A DNA stretch of 64,000 nt. Source: Mycoplasmopsis mucosicanis. GTDB lineage: Bacteria > Bacillota_I > Bacilli_A > Mycoplasmatales > Metamycoplasmataceae. The position numbers were made by a program, and so were the translations under genes. Position 1 is the stretch's first letter, and the number at the start of each line of letters is the position of its first letter. The stretch spans positions 31,205 to 95,204 of the forward strand of contig NZ_SMDN01000002.1 of the NCBI RefSeq assembly GCF_006546935.1, read 5' to 3'. Below, piece by piece: positions 1-11,936 of this stretch. The notes under the pieces were generated by a model, which worked only from the letters and a program-made list of their open reading frames with translations, was not told where the DNA came from and made no database searches.

Positions 1-1
1 A

Positions 2-1051
2 GAGATTGAGTTAGGCAAAGATGTAAAATTTGAAAATTTAGATGAAGTAGTTTCTGCATTAATGGCTGGAAAAAGAAATGATGGAGAAAGTCTTAAACTA
101 GTTGGAATCAATGCTAATTTATTGAATTTTAAAGAGTTTAATGTAAAAAATACAGGCGAAGGTGGAAAATACAATTTAAACAATCTTACGCATCTATTAA
201 TTAAGGATAAAGACGTTGTTGTACAAAAAACAAATTATGAAGACATAAGAGCTGCAGTTGTAGAACTTGTCAAACGAGCTGCGTCAAAAGTAGACTTAAA
301 AGCGGACCAAGATTATCAAATTTATGCATTGAATGTAAAGGCATACTGATTTGAATTAATTATGAAACTTAATGACAAACGAATATTGAATAAGAAAGGT
401 CTGCACAAAATTTTGTTGCGAGAAATCGATTATTTAAATGATTTAAAATATATAGATGTTGAAGGTAAAAAACTTTTAATTCCTAAGAGTGGACCTGAAA
501 ATATAGCTACAAAAACATTATTTTTTAATCAACTTGCGCAAATACAAAATAATGTCAAGAGAGAAGAAGCAAATAAAGGTGTAAATTTTGATGTTTTCAG
601 TAAGTTAGTGATAGTAATGCCTACAAAAAATACAATTGGTTTTGGACATGGTTTCATCATTAATAAAGCTAGCAAAAATTATAATTTTAATAACAATGAA
701 AACACAAAAAATAACACAAAAAATACAGATAAATCAATAAAAAACAAAATTGAGGATGACTTTGATGGCTGAGGAATAGATGATGAAGAAGGCATAATTA
801 ATGAGAAAAAAATATCTGAATTAATTAAAGAACCACACAGCATTTCTGTCGATACTTCATCTAAAAAGTTTAATAATTTTGTTCACTTAGTTAAGAAAAA
901 TTGATGAAAAATATTAATCGTGTTTTGAAGTATTTTTGGTGGTGTGCTAGGATCGGTGTTTCTTATACGTTATCTAGCCAAAAAATATGCTTGAACATAT
1001 GGCAAAAGAGTTAAAAAACGACAAAAAAACAAGAAAAAAAGCAATAAATAG
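2..1051 (+). CDS. hypothetical membrane-anchored protein (5' partial)
   Basis: Open from the left edge to TAG at 1049-1051 once the TGA codons (e.g. 347-349, 770-772) are read as Trp; the start lies outside the window. The visible 349 residues are a soluble, lysine- and asparagine-rich N-terminal part, an Asn/Thr/Lys-rich linker (about 665-750), an acidic patch, then one hydrophobic segment (about 907-985) with two adjacent TGA tryptophans and a very basic tail. This suggests a single-pass protein anchored near its C terminus. I recognise no family. It is followed by a separate promoter for the YitT gene, so co-transcription is uncertain. Confidence 0.7.
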
Positions 1052-1131
1052 CAACTTTAATACACAACAATAGGCTACAAAAAAAATAAAAAAATAATAT
1101 TACAAAAATATAACATCATCTGTAATAGTAA

Positions 1132-1137
1132 TATAAT
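1132..1137 (+). promoter_or_regulatory. -10 box of the yitT promoter
   Basis: A perfect TATAAT lies only 8 bases before the ATG at 1146 and there is no Shine-Dalgarno sequence. The transcript would be nearly leaderless, a common arrangement in mycoplasmas. The -35 region is AT-rich and not distinctive. Confidence 0.5.
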
Positions 1138-1145
1138 AAATTAAT

Positions 1146-2360
1146 ATGCAAAACATACCAAATCCTAATAGCAATAACAGTCATCTTGCTGACAATGTAA
1201 TGGACAATAAAATTAAAGAATATAAAATGGGTTCATATGCATACGATTATAGAAATCCTCATCAAGATGACATAAAAAATAGAAGAATAAAACAATACTT
1301 TATCAAAACATTTTTTATGTTTGTTTCTGCATTCGTTTTTAACTTTGGTGTTGTCGTGTTTTTACACCAAGCAGAAACAATTCCTTCCGGTTTATCAGGG
1401 CTTCCTCTTTTAATAACATTGATTTGAGAGCCGACTAGACCTTATTTTGCCTTGATGTATCTTGGTTTTAACGTTCCTTTGTTCATTATATTCGCTAGAA
1501 AGCTGAGAAGAACATTTCTATTGCACACACTTGAATTTATGGTTTTCCAAATTATTATTAACTTCTCGCTAACATTTGAATTTTTACATGATAATAAATC
1601 AATATCTGATTTATTCAATGAAGTTTTTAATGTAGCACCTGGTTGATCTCGTGATATTGTAATAATTTCTCAAAATGGCCAAAAAACATTGTTAGAAAAT
1701 CCTACAACATGACCTATTTTAGCCAATGGTTTAATAGGTTCAGTATTTATTGGAACAGCCATTGCAATCGCTTGAAAATTTGGTGGTTCATCTGGCGGTT
1801 CTGATTTAATTGGATATTACTTTTCAACAAGAAAACAAAAAAATGTTGGAGTTGTTTTATCAATAATTGCGGTTATTACATCAGTTGTATTTTTAGTTAT
1901 TTTCGCTTTTGCTAGACCGCATCATAATTCTGCACTTGTTGAAGTAATTAAATATGCTGATGGAAAAGTATATAATGTCTATTCAGACTCGGGACAAAAA
2001 GTTTGGATTGGTATGCGTGAAGTTACATCGTTTTTATACATAGTGGTTGTAACTGGAATGATTACGATGTTATATCCTAAATACAAAAAAGTAAGATTAG
2101 AGATTGTTTGTTCAAGCGGTTTTGACGTTATATTGAAATACTTTAAAGATATTCGATATTGACATGCATATCAAATATCAGAAGCAACATCAGGTTATAC
2201 AGGAGAAACTGTTTATAAAATTCAAACGATTATGTTGTTTTTGGAAGCAAAAAATATCATTAAGGATTTAAGAAATCTTAATCCAAGTGTTTGAATCAGT
2301 GTAAATCCGGTCAATAGTACATTAGGTAGATTTAATACACACTATGTCGATAGCAACTAA
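1146..2360 (+). CDS. YitT family membrane protein (DUF161/DUF2179)
   Basis: 404 residues, read through several TGA Trp codons to TAA at 2358-2360. After a soluble N-terminal stretch of about 55 residues come several membrane helices, with the glycine- and serine-rich stretch GGSSGGSDLIG typical of YitT proteins, and a soluble C-terminal domain (about the last 90 residues, starting near SGYTGETVYKI) that matches the DUF2179 part of this family. The family is a widespread integral-membrane group of unclear transport function. Expression is probably from its own promoter just upstream; a strong terminator follows. Confidence 0.85.
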
Positions 2361-2363
2361 TTT

Positions 2364-2391
2364 AATAAGCCAATATTAGGCTTATTTTTTT
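2364..2391 (+). terminator. rho-independent terminator after yitT
   Basis: Perfect 8-bp stem AATAAGCC / GGCTTATT with a 7-base loop, followed by T residues, immediately after the yitT stop codon. Confidence 0.85.
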
Positions 2392-2398
2392 AAACAAA

Positions 2399-2437
2399 AA
2401 ATACACAAAACTACTGTATTTTGTGTATTTTCGTCAA
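2399..2437 (-). repeat. dispersed motif copy 1, also the smc terminator hairpin
   Basis: A 12-bp inverted repeat (AAATACACAAAA / TTTTGTGTATTT, 8-base loop) followed by TTCGTCAAAA. It resembles the recurrent motif described in the findings. It sits directly 3' of smc on the minus strand and is preceded on the plus strand by an A-run, so it can terminate the smc operon. Confidence 0.55.
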
Positions 2438-2439
2438 AA

Positions 2440-5439
2440 TTATTCTTCAGTATTGAGTTGGTTATCTTCATCTAAAATTGAGTCTTTTTGCTCATCTTTA
2501 ACGAGTTTTTTAGCCTCTGCTAGTTCAAGACTAAAGAATGTAGTAACACCTCTATTTTGCATGGTTGCACCAAATAGTGCATCAACACGAGACATTGTTC
2601 CATGTCTGTGTGTAATAACTAAAAACTGAGTTTTGGCTTTTAGTTCTTGAAGATATTCTGCATATCTAACAACGTTTGCCTCATCAAGTGCCGCTTCAAC
2701 TTCATCAAGAATACATAATGGAAGAGGACGCGCTTTTAGAATACCAAACAATAATGAGATTGCAATAAGCGATTTTTCACCACCTGAAAATAGTTTAAGA
2801 TTACCAATATTTTTACCTGGAGGTTGAGCCTTAATTTCTACACCTGATTCAAGAATATCATTTGGATCGCTTCAATATAGTTCAGCTTTTCCACCACCTA
2901 GCATAGTTGCAAAGACATCATTAAATGCAGGATTAACATCATTAACTATGTTTTGTAATCTTGTTGTTATGACTTTATCAATATCTGCAATTGCTTTTTC
3001 TAATGTTTGTTTTGCTTCTGAAAGTTCTTTAAATCCTTGATCATATTTATTGAATCTTTGTTCTTCTTCAACTAATGTTTCAAGTGATTCAATATTAACA
3101 GAACCAAGTTTTTCAATTTCTTCTCTAAGTTCACGAACAATTTCTTCTGCAACTTCACGATTTAATTCAAGTTTATATGATTGTGAAGCTGTTTCATAAG
3201 TCAACTTATATTGTGAAGCTAGACGATCTCTTGATTGATCAAGAAGCAATTTTGATCTATCTCTAGTTGTTAATTTATTTGCAAATGATTCGATCAATCT
3301 TCCTAATGTTGATGAATAATCATTTTTTGATAGAGTTGCTTGATCAATTTCTGCATTTAGACTGTTAACTCTGTTTTTCTTAGCTTCAAGTTCAGAGATA
3401 ATTGAAACTTTTTTAACGTTTAAGTCTTGTAATGAATGTTTTTGCTCTTGAATTTGTTTGTCTTCTTGAGAGCTATCAAATTCTTTAATTTCAGCATTGA
3501 GATTAGCTAATTTAATTTTTATTTCATCAAGTTGCTGTACTTCATTGTTTCTTTTTAAACGCAATGAAGAAATTTGACTTTGAATACTGTTATCAAGATC
3601 TCAACAAACCTTTTTAGTATTTTTTGCTTCGTTAATCTTGGTGTTAATTAACTGAATTTGTGCTTGTATACCTGGCACAATATTTTTTAATTCAGTTATT
3701 TTGTCATCAATTCCAATAAGTGATTGTGTAACTTTTTCTTTTGCACCACCAACAATAACACCACCGCTACGGATTGTGTCGCCATCCAAGGTAACAATCA
3801 TGTATCTGCGTTCTAAAATGCTTGAAATTTTGTTAGCTTGATCAATATCAGAAGCTACTATTATGTTTCCTAACAAGAATTTTTTCAAAATGTCATATTC
3901 AGGTTCTGTTCGCACTAGATTTGCAGCAACATCAACAAAACCAGGGTGTCCTTGAATACCTAAAAGATGATCATCACGAATTGATTTTGCATTAATTGTA
4001 TTGAGTGGAATAAATGTAGCTCGTCCACCATCGTTTGCCTTTAAGAAATTAACTGCTTTGACTGCTGTTTCTGATTTATCAACAACTATATGTTGAGCAG
4101 CATTGGCTAAAACTGTTTCAATAGCACGTAAATATTCAGGATCAACTTTAATTAAGTCAGCAACAATTCCTTTCAAAGGTTTTCCGAAGAATGCTTTGTT
4201 TTCTAGAATGTTTCTAGTACCCTTGAAGTAGGTTGAAGAGCCTTCTTTTTGTTGCTCTAACAATTGAAGGTGAGTAAGCACTTTGGTTAAATTTGTTTCA
4301 AAACGAGTTTTTTGAATGTTTAATTCACTCATTTCTGTGTCAGCTTTAGAAAGATTTAATTTGTTTTCCTTATTTCTGATTTCTAATACTTCGTTTTGAC
4401 TATCGATACTTGAGATGTTTGATGTAATAGTGCTTGCTATTTTTTGAAATGCAGCTATTCTTTGCTCTTTATTTGTTTCAATATCGCCTTCAGCAATAAG
4501 TTTTTCGCGAGCAGTTTCTCTTGTTAAAACAATTTCGATGTTATGAATTCTTTCATTTAATTCTTTAAGTTCGTCATCTAATTCTCGGATTTTTGCGCTT
4601 TCAACGTTTTTAAATGAAATGTTTTGAGCAATTTTGCCTTCTAATTCTTTAATTTGTAATTCTAAGCTCGCTTTTGTTTCCTGAACACCTTCAAGTTCTT
4701 CGCTTAATGACTCAAATTTTTTACCATATGTATCAATGTTATCAACAAGCAAACCAATCTCAACTTGTTTTAATTCTTCACTCTTTTCAACATAAATACG
4801 AGCTTTTTCGGCTTGTTTTCTTAATGGAATTAACTTTCTTTCGATTTCTTTAATTGTAATTTCAATTTTTTCTAAGCCTTCTTGTGTTTTGGTAAGTTTT
4901 GAAAGAGCTTCTTTTTTCTTGTATTTGTATTTTGAAACTCCAGCAGCTTCTTCGAAGATTGCTTTACGTTGTTCTGGAGTTGACTGAGCAATGTCTGCTA
5001 CAGTTCCTTGTGAAATGATAGCCAAACTTGATTTACCAATTCCAGATTCCATCGCAATTTCGAGGATGTCTTTTTGTCGACATTCTTCGCCGTTTAGATA
5101 GTATTTATTATTACCTGAACCTCTTTCAAGAACACGCGAAATTGTAAAAATTTCGTGTGGTATTGAGTTATTACCCTCTTTGTTATCAAATGTTAAAGTA
5201 ACTTCAGCTCTATCCATTGCTTTAGCAGTTTGAGAACCTTGGAAAATAACATCATCCATTTTGTCACCACGAAGCTCTTTAGCACTTCTTTCACCTAAAA
5301 CTCAACGAATAGCATCGTTGATGTTTGATTTACCTGAACCATTAGGTCCTACAATACCAGCAACACCACCATCAAAGGTTAAGGATACTGGATCGGCGAA
5401 TGATTTAAAACCATGTGCTTGTACTCTAATTAATTTCAT
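2440..5439 (-). CDS. smc: chromosome partition protein SMC
   Basis: 999 residues, somewhat shorter than typical bacterial SMC (about 1180). The ATP-binding head is split as usual: Walker [10 protein letters not shown] at residues 31-39, then a long coiled coil, a central hinge near [15 protein letters not shown], a second coiled coil, and a C-terminal LFSGGEKSL signature with Walker [19 protein letters not shown] dimers compact and segregate the chromosome, normally with ScpA/ScpB, which are not in this window. The ATG at 5437-5439 overlaps the rnc stop by one base (TAATG) and has a GAGGAGG ribosome site inside rnc, so the two are translationally coupled. Confidence 0.95.
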
Positions 5440-6158
5440 TATTCCTCCTCAATGGAATTAGAATTTTGTTTTTGATTGACTGCAAGTTTTTCTAAAGCAA
5501 CTTTAGCAGCATTTTCCTCGGCTTCAAGTTTATTTTTGCCTTTGCCTTGGCCAAATAACTTATTATCATGCAATGCTTTTGCAATAAAATAATTTTCGTG
5601 TTGCTGCGTTTGGTATGTGACTGAACTGCGTGAGAATGATTGAACATATTCTTGAAATGCTGTTTTTGCATCTTTTAAAGATTCTGTGTCAAACTCTGTT
5701 TTAAAAAGAGTTTGACACAAAAACATGTAAACTTTTTGCACGCCTTGGTCTAAAAATAAAGCAGCAATGAACGATTCATAAATATCGGCGCCTACTTTTG
5801 TTGATTTTAAGACGTCATTTTTGGTAAGTCCTGGACCTGTACGTAAAAAACTATAAAGATCCATTTTTTTACTTAAATCACATAGGTTTTTTGTTGAAAC
5901 AAGTTTTGCACGCATTAAAGTTAATTGACCAGCAGAAACTCCTTTATATTTTTCATAGAGATATTTTGAACTTAAAAATTGCAAAATTGAGTCACCTAAA
6001 AATTCTAAAGACTGATAATCTGTTTCACTGGTCATTTTTTTATATGCTCGAGTGAAAGAAGGGTGAGTGAATGCAGCAATATAGTCACTAAGTTTTTTAG
6101 GACTAATTTGGTATTTTTGTAAAAATGAATAAAAAGAATCGAGATTTTGTTTATTCAT
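5439..6158 (-). CDS. rnc: ribonuclease III
   Basis: 239 residues. The N-terminal RNase III domain carries the signature [12 protein letters not shown] with its catalytic acidic residues, and the C-terminal part (about 155-225) looks like a double-stranded RNA binding domain ending in the usual [16 protein letters not shown] helix. The enzyme processes rRNA precursors and other duplex RNA. Its ATG overlaps the plsX stop by 8 bases and its stop overlaps the smc start by one base, giving a tight plsX-rnc-smc order. Confidence 0.93.
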   Translation of the reverse strand: MNKQNLDSFYSFLQKYQISPKKLSDYIAAFTHPSFTRAYKKMTSETDYQSLEFLGDSILQFLSSKYLYEKYKGVSAGQLTLMRAKLVSTKNLCDLSKKMDLYSFLRTGPGLTKNDVLKSTKVGADIYESFIAALFLDQGVQKVYMFLCQTLFKTEFDTESLKDAKTAFQEYVQSFSRSSVTYQTQQHENYFIAKALHDNKLFGQGKGKNKLEAEENAAKVALEKLAVNQKQNSNSIEEE

Positions 6159-7164
6159 TTTGTTGTCCTAATGATTTTTTGACTTTGTTTAAAATATCAT
6201 TTTCTAAAGCAAGTTTAATTTGATTAAGTGCCCCTAGATAAGCTTTTGTATCGCTACTTCCATGAGATTTTATAGCAACTCCATTGACACCAACTACTCA
6301 TGCAGCACCTACATTGCGATAATCAAGTGTTTCGGCCACATCAACATAAGCTTTTTTGCTCAATAAATAACCTAGTTTTCGAATTGGTGTAAGCATAATT
6401 TTACTTTTTAATAGATCTTTAAAGCTTAATATTGCTCCTTCAAGACTTTTAAGTACAAGGTTGCCACCATAACCATCAATTACTGCAACATCGCATGCAT
6501 AATTAAGTAGTTCACGTGGTTCTTTAAATCCAACATAATCAATTTCTTTTTGTTCTTTTAACACTTGATGAGCTTCACGAATAATTTGAATTCCTTTATT
6601 ATCTTCAGTACCAATGTTAATAAGTGCGACTTTTGGAGAGCGGTTTTTGAATAGTGACTGAGCAAAAATGTTTGCAATTTTTGCTCATTCAACTAAATAT
6701 TCGCTTTGAGTATCAATATTGGCTCCAACATCCAAAAGAAGTCATTTTTTACCAACAATTGAAGGCATAATAGGCATAAATGCGGCTCTTGAAACACCTT
6801 CTAGACGTTTAAGTTTAAAAGTGTTGGTTGCTAAATAAAGTCCACTGTTGCCAGAACTAAGTACTGCGTGTGCCTTGCCTTCTTTAACAAGATTGATAGC
6901 AGTATTCATTGATGTATCTTCGTGTAGTGAAGCACGAATGTTTTCAGGGTTTTGTGAAATGTTTGGATTGTCGATAATACTGATATTTAAGGGTATTTGG
7001 TCAAATTTTTTTATTTTTGTTTGCTTGATTAAATCTTGAGGACCAACTAGAATAATGTGAAAATTTTTGTTTAATGAGACAAATTCAAATGAAGACTCAA
7101 CAGCAGCATTAATTCCGTTGTCATTACCGTTTATATCAAAAGCGATTGTAAATTGTTTTTCCAT
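6151..7164 (-). CDS. plsX: phosphate acyltransferase PlsX
   Basis: 337 residues, in one frame when TGA is Trp. It shows the PlsX features DINGNDNG near the start, VLSSGNSGLYLA in the middle and YDYRNVGAAWVVGVNG-like segments toward the end. PlsX makes acyl phosphate for phospholipid synthesis (with PlsY, not seen here). The ATG overlaps the FakA stop by one base (TAATG). The neighbour FakA phosphorylates fatty acids, so the two enzymes likely act together to use host fatty acids. Confidence 0.92.
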
Positions 7165-8789
7165 TATTCAAATCCTATAATAAAGTGATAATTTGGTTGA
7201 GCACCATTAACAACTTCAACTTCAACATCATAACGTCCCTCAATGAAACTTTTTACTTCGTTTGCATCATTTTCGCTGATGTCATTTCCATAATAAATTG
7301 TAATTAATTCATTGTCATGACTGATTGCAGATTTAATTAATTCTTTTGCAGATTCAATATAACTTGGTTCACATGTAATGATTTCGTGGTCAAGAATTCC
7401 AATAAATTGACCTTCTTTGATACGCACATTATTCATTTTTGTGCTGCGAATAGCAGTTGTAACTTCACCAGTTTTAATTGTTTTTATTGCTTCATTAAGC
7501 ATTTCAAAATTTTCTTCAGCTGATGCATCTGCTGCAAAGTTCATCATTGCAACAACACCTTGAAGTTGAGTTTTTGATTTAATGATATAAACGTTTTTAT
7601 CATCAATAATTTGAGCAGCTTGTTCTGCAGCTAGAAAAATGTTTGAGTTGTTTGGTAAAACAAAAACATTTTTTGAATTTACTGAACGAATAGCATCAAC
7701 AATGTCTTGAGCAGAAGGGTTCTGAGTTTGACCGCTTTCTACAATTGCATCACAACCTAACTCTTTAATTCTATTGATAATACCAGTTCCTAAATTGCAT
7801 GAAATTATTGCGCATTCTTTTTCATCCTCGCTTGAAGAGTTTGAATTTAAAGCAACGTTTTTGTTTCTGCTTTCTTTAGCTTGGAGGTTCATATTTTCAG
7901 ATTTAATTTTGATAAATTCACCAAATTTTTGACCAAAATTCAACATGTTGCCTGGTTGTATTGTGTGTCCATGAACTTTTAAAATTTCATTGTCCTGTAC
8001 AACAACTAAACTTGTTGCTTGTTTGCGTAAACCTTTTTCGAATGCAACTTTGCTAAATGATGCAACATCTTTAATTTCGATAATGAATTCTGTACAGTAT
8101 CCAAACTCACCATCATAAACTTCGCCTTGTTGAATGAATGTGTCAGCTGAATCATTGTCTTCTTTAATAGCGACAGGCTCGCCATTCATAAAAGAGTTCA
8201 TACCAACAATAATTGAATAAAATCCTTCTCCACCTGAGTCAGTTACTCCAACTTCTCTAAGAATTTTCAATTTATTAGGTGTGTTGTCGCAAGCTTTACG
8301 TGCAAATTTTTGAGCAAGTTCAAAAAATACACTAAATGAAGTTGATGAATCAACAATTTTTTCCAATTCTTCAGTAGTTTCTCTAATTACTGTAAGAATT
8401 GTTCCTTCAATTGGTTTTAATACTGATGAATAAGCTTTTTCAGTAGCTTTTTTGAATGCATCTAAAAGACCTTGAACATCCACACTGCTTTCATTTTCAA
8501 ATGCAAGTGAAAAACCTTTAAAAATTTGGCTTAAAATTACACCAGAGTTTCCGCGAGCACCAAAAAGCATTGCTTTTGAAAGTTTTTTAGCTACTTCACC
8601 TAGATGATTGTTATCTCTTTTTAGTCCATCAATAGCTGATTTCACTGTTGAAGACATATTTGTACCAGTGTCACCATCAGGAACAGGGAATACGTTTAAT
8701 GCATCTATTTTGTTTTTTTGATTAATTAAATTGTTGGCTCCTGAAAGGCATAAATCATAAAATGTGTATCCATCAAGCTTTTTAATCAT
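7164..8789 (-). CDS. fakA: DAK/DhaL-family fatty acid kinase subunit FakA
   Basis: 541 residues. The N-terminal DhaL-type kinase domain has NVFPVPDGDTGTNMSST (PDGDTGTNM at 37-45) and GARGNSGVILSQIFKGF, the ATP/metal-binding motifs of dihydroxyacetone-kinase-like proteins; the middle and C-terminal domains match the longer FakA (YloV) form. In Firmicutes FakA with a FakB lipid carrier phosphorylates fatty acids; no FakB is in this window. An AGGAGG site lies before the ATG. It is the second gene of the operon that continues into plsX, rnc and smc. Confidence 0.88.
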   Translation of the reverse strand: MIKKLDGYTFYDLCLSGANNLINQKNKIDALNVFPVPDGDTGTNMSSTVKSAIDGLKRDNNHLGEVAKKLSKAMLFGARGNSGVILSQIFKGFSLAFENESSVDVQGLLDAFKKATEKAYSSVLKPIEGTILTVIRETTEELEKIVDSSTSFSVFFELAQKFARKACDNTPNKLKILREVGVTDSGGEGFYSIIVGMNSFMNGEPVAIKEDNDSADTFIQQGEVYDGEFGYCTEFIIEIKDVASFSKVAFEKGLRKQATSLVVVQDNEILKVHGHTIQPGNMLNFGQKFGEFIKIKSENMNLQAKESRNKNVALNSNSSSEDEKECAIISCNLGTGIINRIKELGCDAIVESGQTQNPSAQDIVDAIRSVNSKNVFVLPNNSNIFLAAEQAAQIIDDKNVYIIKSKTQLQGVVAMMNFAADASAEENFEMLNEAIKTIKTGEVTTAIRSTKMNNVRIKEGQFIGILDHEIITCEPSYIESAKELIKSAISHDNELITIYYGNDISENDANEVKSFIEGRYDVEVEVVNGAQPNYHFIIGFE

Positions 8790-9078
8790 TGTTTAGACCT
8801 CCTACTAAAATATTCAATTTTCCAATTTTTTGATTCTTGTTTCGCAATTCGAATTTCAAAAGCGAACCAATTGATGAGACAATATTTTTTAGATTGCTGT
8901 TTTTTAATATAGTTATTGCAGCCATAAAGTCTCAACTTTGTGTCATTTCATTATATTTAACTACTACACAGTCCTGACATGGTGTGGTACTGTGATCTTG
9001 GAAGCATTGAATGCTATAAACTCCAGGCGTTGACTCAAGAATATTTGTAAAAATGTCTAAAGCTTCTTTCTTTTCCAT
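8782..9078 (-). CDS. Asp23/YloU-like small protein
   Basis: 98 residues, ATG at 9076-9078 behind GAGGC; it was too short or TGA-broken for simple ORF calling. The last residues KIGKLNILVGGL resemble the C-terminal strand of Asp23/YloU proteins, and yloU sits directly before yloV (fakA) in Bacillus, which supports the assignment. It has three cysteines near the N terminus (one CxxC pair). Its stop lies 8 bases inside fakA, so translation is coupled. The family match is weak and rests mostly on position. Confidence 0.6.
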
Positions 9079-9153
9079 TTTTGCCTCCTAAATAATTACA
9101 AATTTTACCAAATTATATTTATATTAATACTAAATTTAATGTATATTTTAATT

Positions 9154-9837
9154 ATGGCCGAAACTATTGAAAAAGCTATTGTTTTGCAAATTATTGATTC
9201 AAATACTGGCGCAAATGACTCATTTGTTGATTTTTTTACTCAAAAAAGACAATTTAGATTGCTTGCTAAAGGTATTAATACTCCTCAATCTAAAAATAGG
9301 GCTAATTTACAAATTGGTGCAATTGTAGAAATTGAATATTTTAAAGCGCGAGGCTACAATTCAATTGGTAAATTAAAGAAGGCTCATTTACTTGAAGGTA
9401 TTGATTTTAGCAATCGTTTTAACTTAAAATTTACTCAAAAAGCAATAAATTTATTGCTAAAAATAAGATCAAAAACATTCAAAGTTTTCAATGCTTACGA
9501 ACAAGTACTGAAAAGACTAGGCGAAGGAATAAATAAAAAATTGTTCTTATTTTTATTGGCTCAATGTCTCGATTCTTATGGAATTCAACCAATAAAAGAT
9601 AGATGTTGTGAGTGTTCTAGAAGTAATAATTTGTGTGATTTTAGTTTTTATAAAGGTGGTTTTTTGTGTGCTGAACACACAAAAAACGTACGTTGAAACA
9701 AAGAACTTAAAGCAATTTACTTTATGTTTAATGACTTTGAAAAATATTTATTAATGGCCAATGATGCTATTGTTGATAATGTTTTATTTGAACTACTTGA
9801 TCACTATAATTCTAATGGAATAATACTTGATTTATAA
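9154..9837 (+). CDS. recO: DNA repair protein RecO
   Basis: 227 residues from ATG 9154; an in-frame ATG at 9139 would add five. I prefer 9154 because the protein then begins MAETIEKAIVL, close to the RecO OB-fold start. The N-terminal OB domain has AIVLQII...FTQKRQFRLLAKGI, the middle is helical, and DRCCECSRSNNLC with a later Cys and His is the RecO zinc-finger region. RecO loads RecA at gaps together with RecR. It is divergent from the fakA operon, sharing a 75-base intergenic region without a clear ribosome site. Confidence 0.82.
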
Positions 9838-9840
9838 ATT

Positions 9841-9889
9841 GCTATTTTTACCAATAGTACTCAAAAATGTGTATATTGGTAAAAATAGC
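9841..9889 (+). repeat. dispersed motif copy 2 in a perfect 16-bp hairpin
   Basis: A 16-bp perfect stem GCTATTTTTACCAATA / TATTGGTAAAAATAGC encloses the motif core (revcomp orientation, TACTCAAAAATG). It starts 3 bases after the recO stop and is followed by a short T-rich stretch, so it may terminate recO. The stem itself contains TTTTTACCAA, i.e. the motif tail, on both arms. Confidence 0.85.
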
Positions 9890-9979
9890 GATTTATTTTT
9901 ATTCACATTTTAATATTATTTATATTGCTAAAAAATATAAGAGTATAATTAACATTATGGTAAAAATATAGGAGGAATA

Positions 9980-10948
9980 TTGAAAATTGGTAATACACAA
10001 GTTGCAATAGATGCAATAAAAAAATATAATAATATTGTTATTTTTCATCACACTAGACCAGATGGTGACTGTTTAGGTTCTCAACATGGTTTAGCTCAAA
10101 TGATTCGTGATAATTTTCCAAACAAAAAAGTTTGAACAATTGGTGATAATGTAGGCAATTATGACTTTATGAACTATCATTTTGACCCTGTTGAATCAAT
10201 AGATTTTACTGATTCGCTTGGTATTGTTGTGGATGCTTCAAGTTCACCACGTATTGTCTATGGTGAATTGCTTTTAGACAATAAATTCAGTGCAAAATTA
10301 CGTATTGATCATCACCCTAATGGTAGTGATATTGAATATGATTATGAGTTTGTTGATGAACATTATGTAGCAGCTGCTGAACAAGTAGCACAAATTGCAT
10401 ACGATGCAAATTGAAAAGTGACTCATGAAGCCGCAAGACACACATTTTTAGGTATTGTTACTGATAGTGGACGCTTTATGTACCCTGATACATCTGCTCG
10501 AACTTATAAATTGGCTGCTTTTCTCGAAGAACAAGGAAATGTTGAAGCATGAAAACTACATCGTGAATTAGGCAAAAAATCATTGAAAGATATCAAATAC
10601 ATTGGTCATATTTTGTCTAATTTTCAACGAAAAGGTAGAACACTTTATTTCATTGCAACCAAACAAATTCAAGAACAATTTGGATTTACTGAATTAACTG
10701 CAGCAATATTTGTTAATGAGTTAGCAAACATTGAAGATAATTCTTGTTGAGCATTCTTTATTGAGCAATCAAATGGAAAAATAAGATGTAGATTGCGTTC
10801 AAATGGTCCTTTGGTTAATGAAGTGAGTGCTCTTCACAATGGTGGTGGTCATGCTAATGCTGCTGGTTGTGAGATTGATTCACTAGATCAAGTTGATCAA
10901 ATTTTAGATGAATTAAATGAAGCAATTGCTAAATGGGAGGCAAAATAA
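9980..10948 (+). CDS. DHH/DHHA1 phosphoesterase (NrnA-like), paralog 1
   Basis: 322 residues. The start is a TTG at 9980, placed 7 bases after a strong GGAGGA site; no in-frame ATG is upstream. N-terminal DHH domain motifs are visible: HHTRPDGDCLGS, IVVDASS and LRIDHHPNG; the C-terminal DHHA1 motif is GGGHANAAG. Such proteins are nanoRNases or 3'-phosphoadenosine/cyclic dinucleotide phosphatases. The next gene is a paralog starting within the stop codon (TAATG), so the pair is co-translated. Confidence 0.88.
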
Positions 10949-11934
10949 TGAAAATGGCCAACACAGGTTCATGAGAATTAGCTGCTCAAAAACTAGATCA
11001 ATATGATTCGATTGTAATTTTTCATCATGTTAGACCAGATGGAGATTGCTTAGGTTCTCAATTTGGTTTGAGAGAACTTTTAAGAGTTAATTATCCACAT
11101 AAAAAAGTTTATGCAATTGGCGATAATTGTGGTTTGTTTAGCAACTTTTTAGAATTTGATTTTGATGAAGTACCTAGCGATGAAGTATTGAAAAAATCGC
11201 TTGGTGTTGTTGTTGATGCTAACCAAAAAGATAGAATTTTTATGCGTGAAGTACTCGATAAGAATCTTTTTGCAGAAACATTGAGAATTGACCACCATCC
11301 AAACGAAGATGATTTAGACAAAGTCAGTGTTTGGTTAGAAGAACAACGTATTGCTGCGGCTGAAATGATTGCTGAATTAGCATTCCAAAAAGATTGAAAA
11401 ATTACTGAAAAAGCAGCAAATTATGTATTTTTAGGAATTGTTACTGATTCAGGACGCTTTCAATTTTCAGATACATCAGCACGTACTCATGAATTAGCAA
11501 GTTATCTATACAAAAATAACTTAAATCCTGAAAAAGTTTATTTAGGTCTAGCACAAACATCACTTGAAGATCTTAAAGCTCAATCAGCACTAATGTCTTC
11601 ACTTAAAACCAATGGTCAAGTTGCATATATTCAAATTGATTATAAATCAACAATTGCATTAGGTAAGCAACCTAATGATATGGCTCGACCAAATATGATT
11701 GGAAATATTAAAGGTTATCCAATTTGACTTTCATTCAATGAAGAGCAAAGTGGCAAAATTAGAGTTGAATTTCGCTCAAATGGCCCTATTGTAAGAAACG
11801 TAGCTCTTAAATGAGGTGGCGGTGGCCACGATCGAGCATCTGGCTGCATGATTTCAACCTTTGATGATGTAGAAAAAATCGTTGCAGATTGCAACGAAGA
11901 AGTAATTAGATGACAAAAAGAAATTAAGGAGTAA
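10948..11934 (+). CDS. DHH/DHHA1 phosphoesterase (NrnA-like), paralog 2
   Basis: 328 residues, with the same motifs as its neighbour: HHVRPDGDCLGS, VVVDANQ, LRIDHHPNEDD and a C-terminal GGGGHDRASG. The ATG overlaps the previous stop by one base and a GGGAGG site lies in the end of that gene. Both copies keep the metal-binding Asp and His residues, so both look active. The role is likely degradation of short RNA or cyclic dinucleotide products; which paralog does which cannot be told from sequence. Confidence 0.88.
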
Positions 11935-11936
11935 TA

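Noticed and set aside
347-1051. Many apparent gene breaks at TGA (also in yitT, hisS, deoB, glyA, dnaK, the giant protein)
   Set aside because: Reading TGA as Trp restores full-length families in one frame, so they are not pseudogenes.
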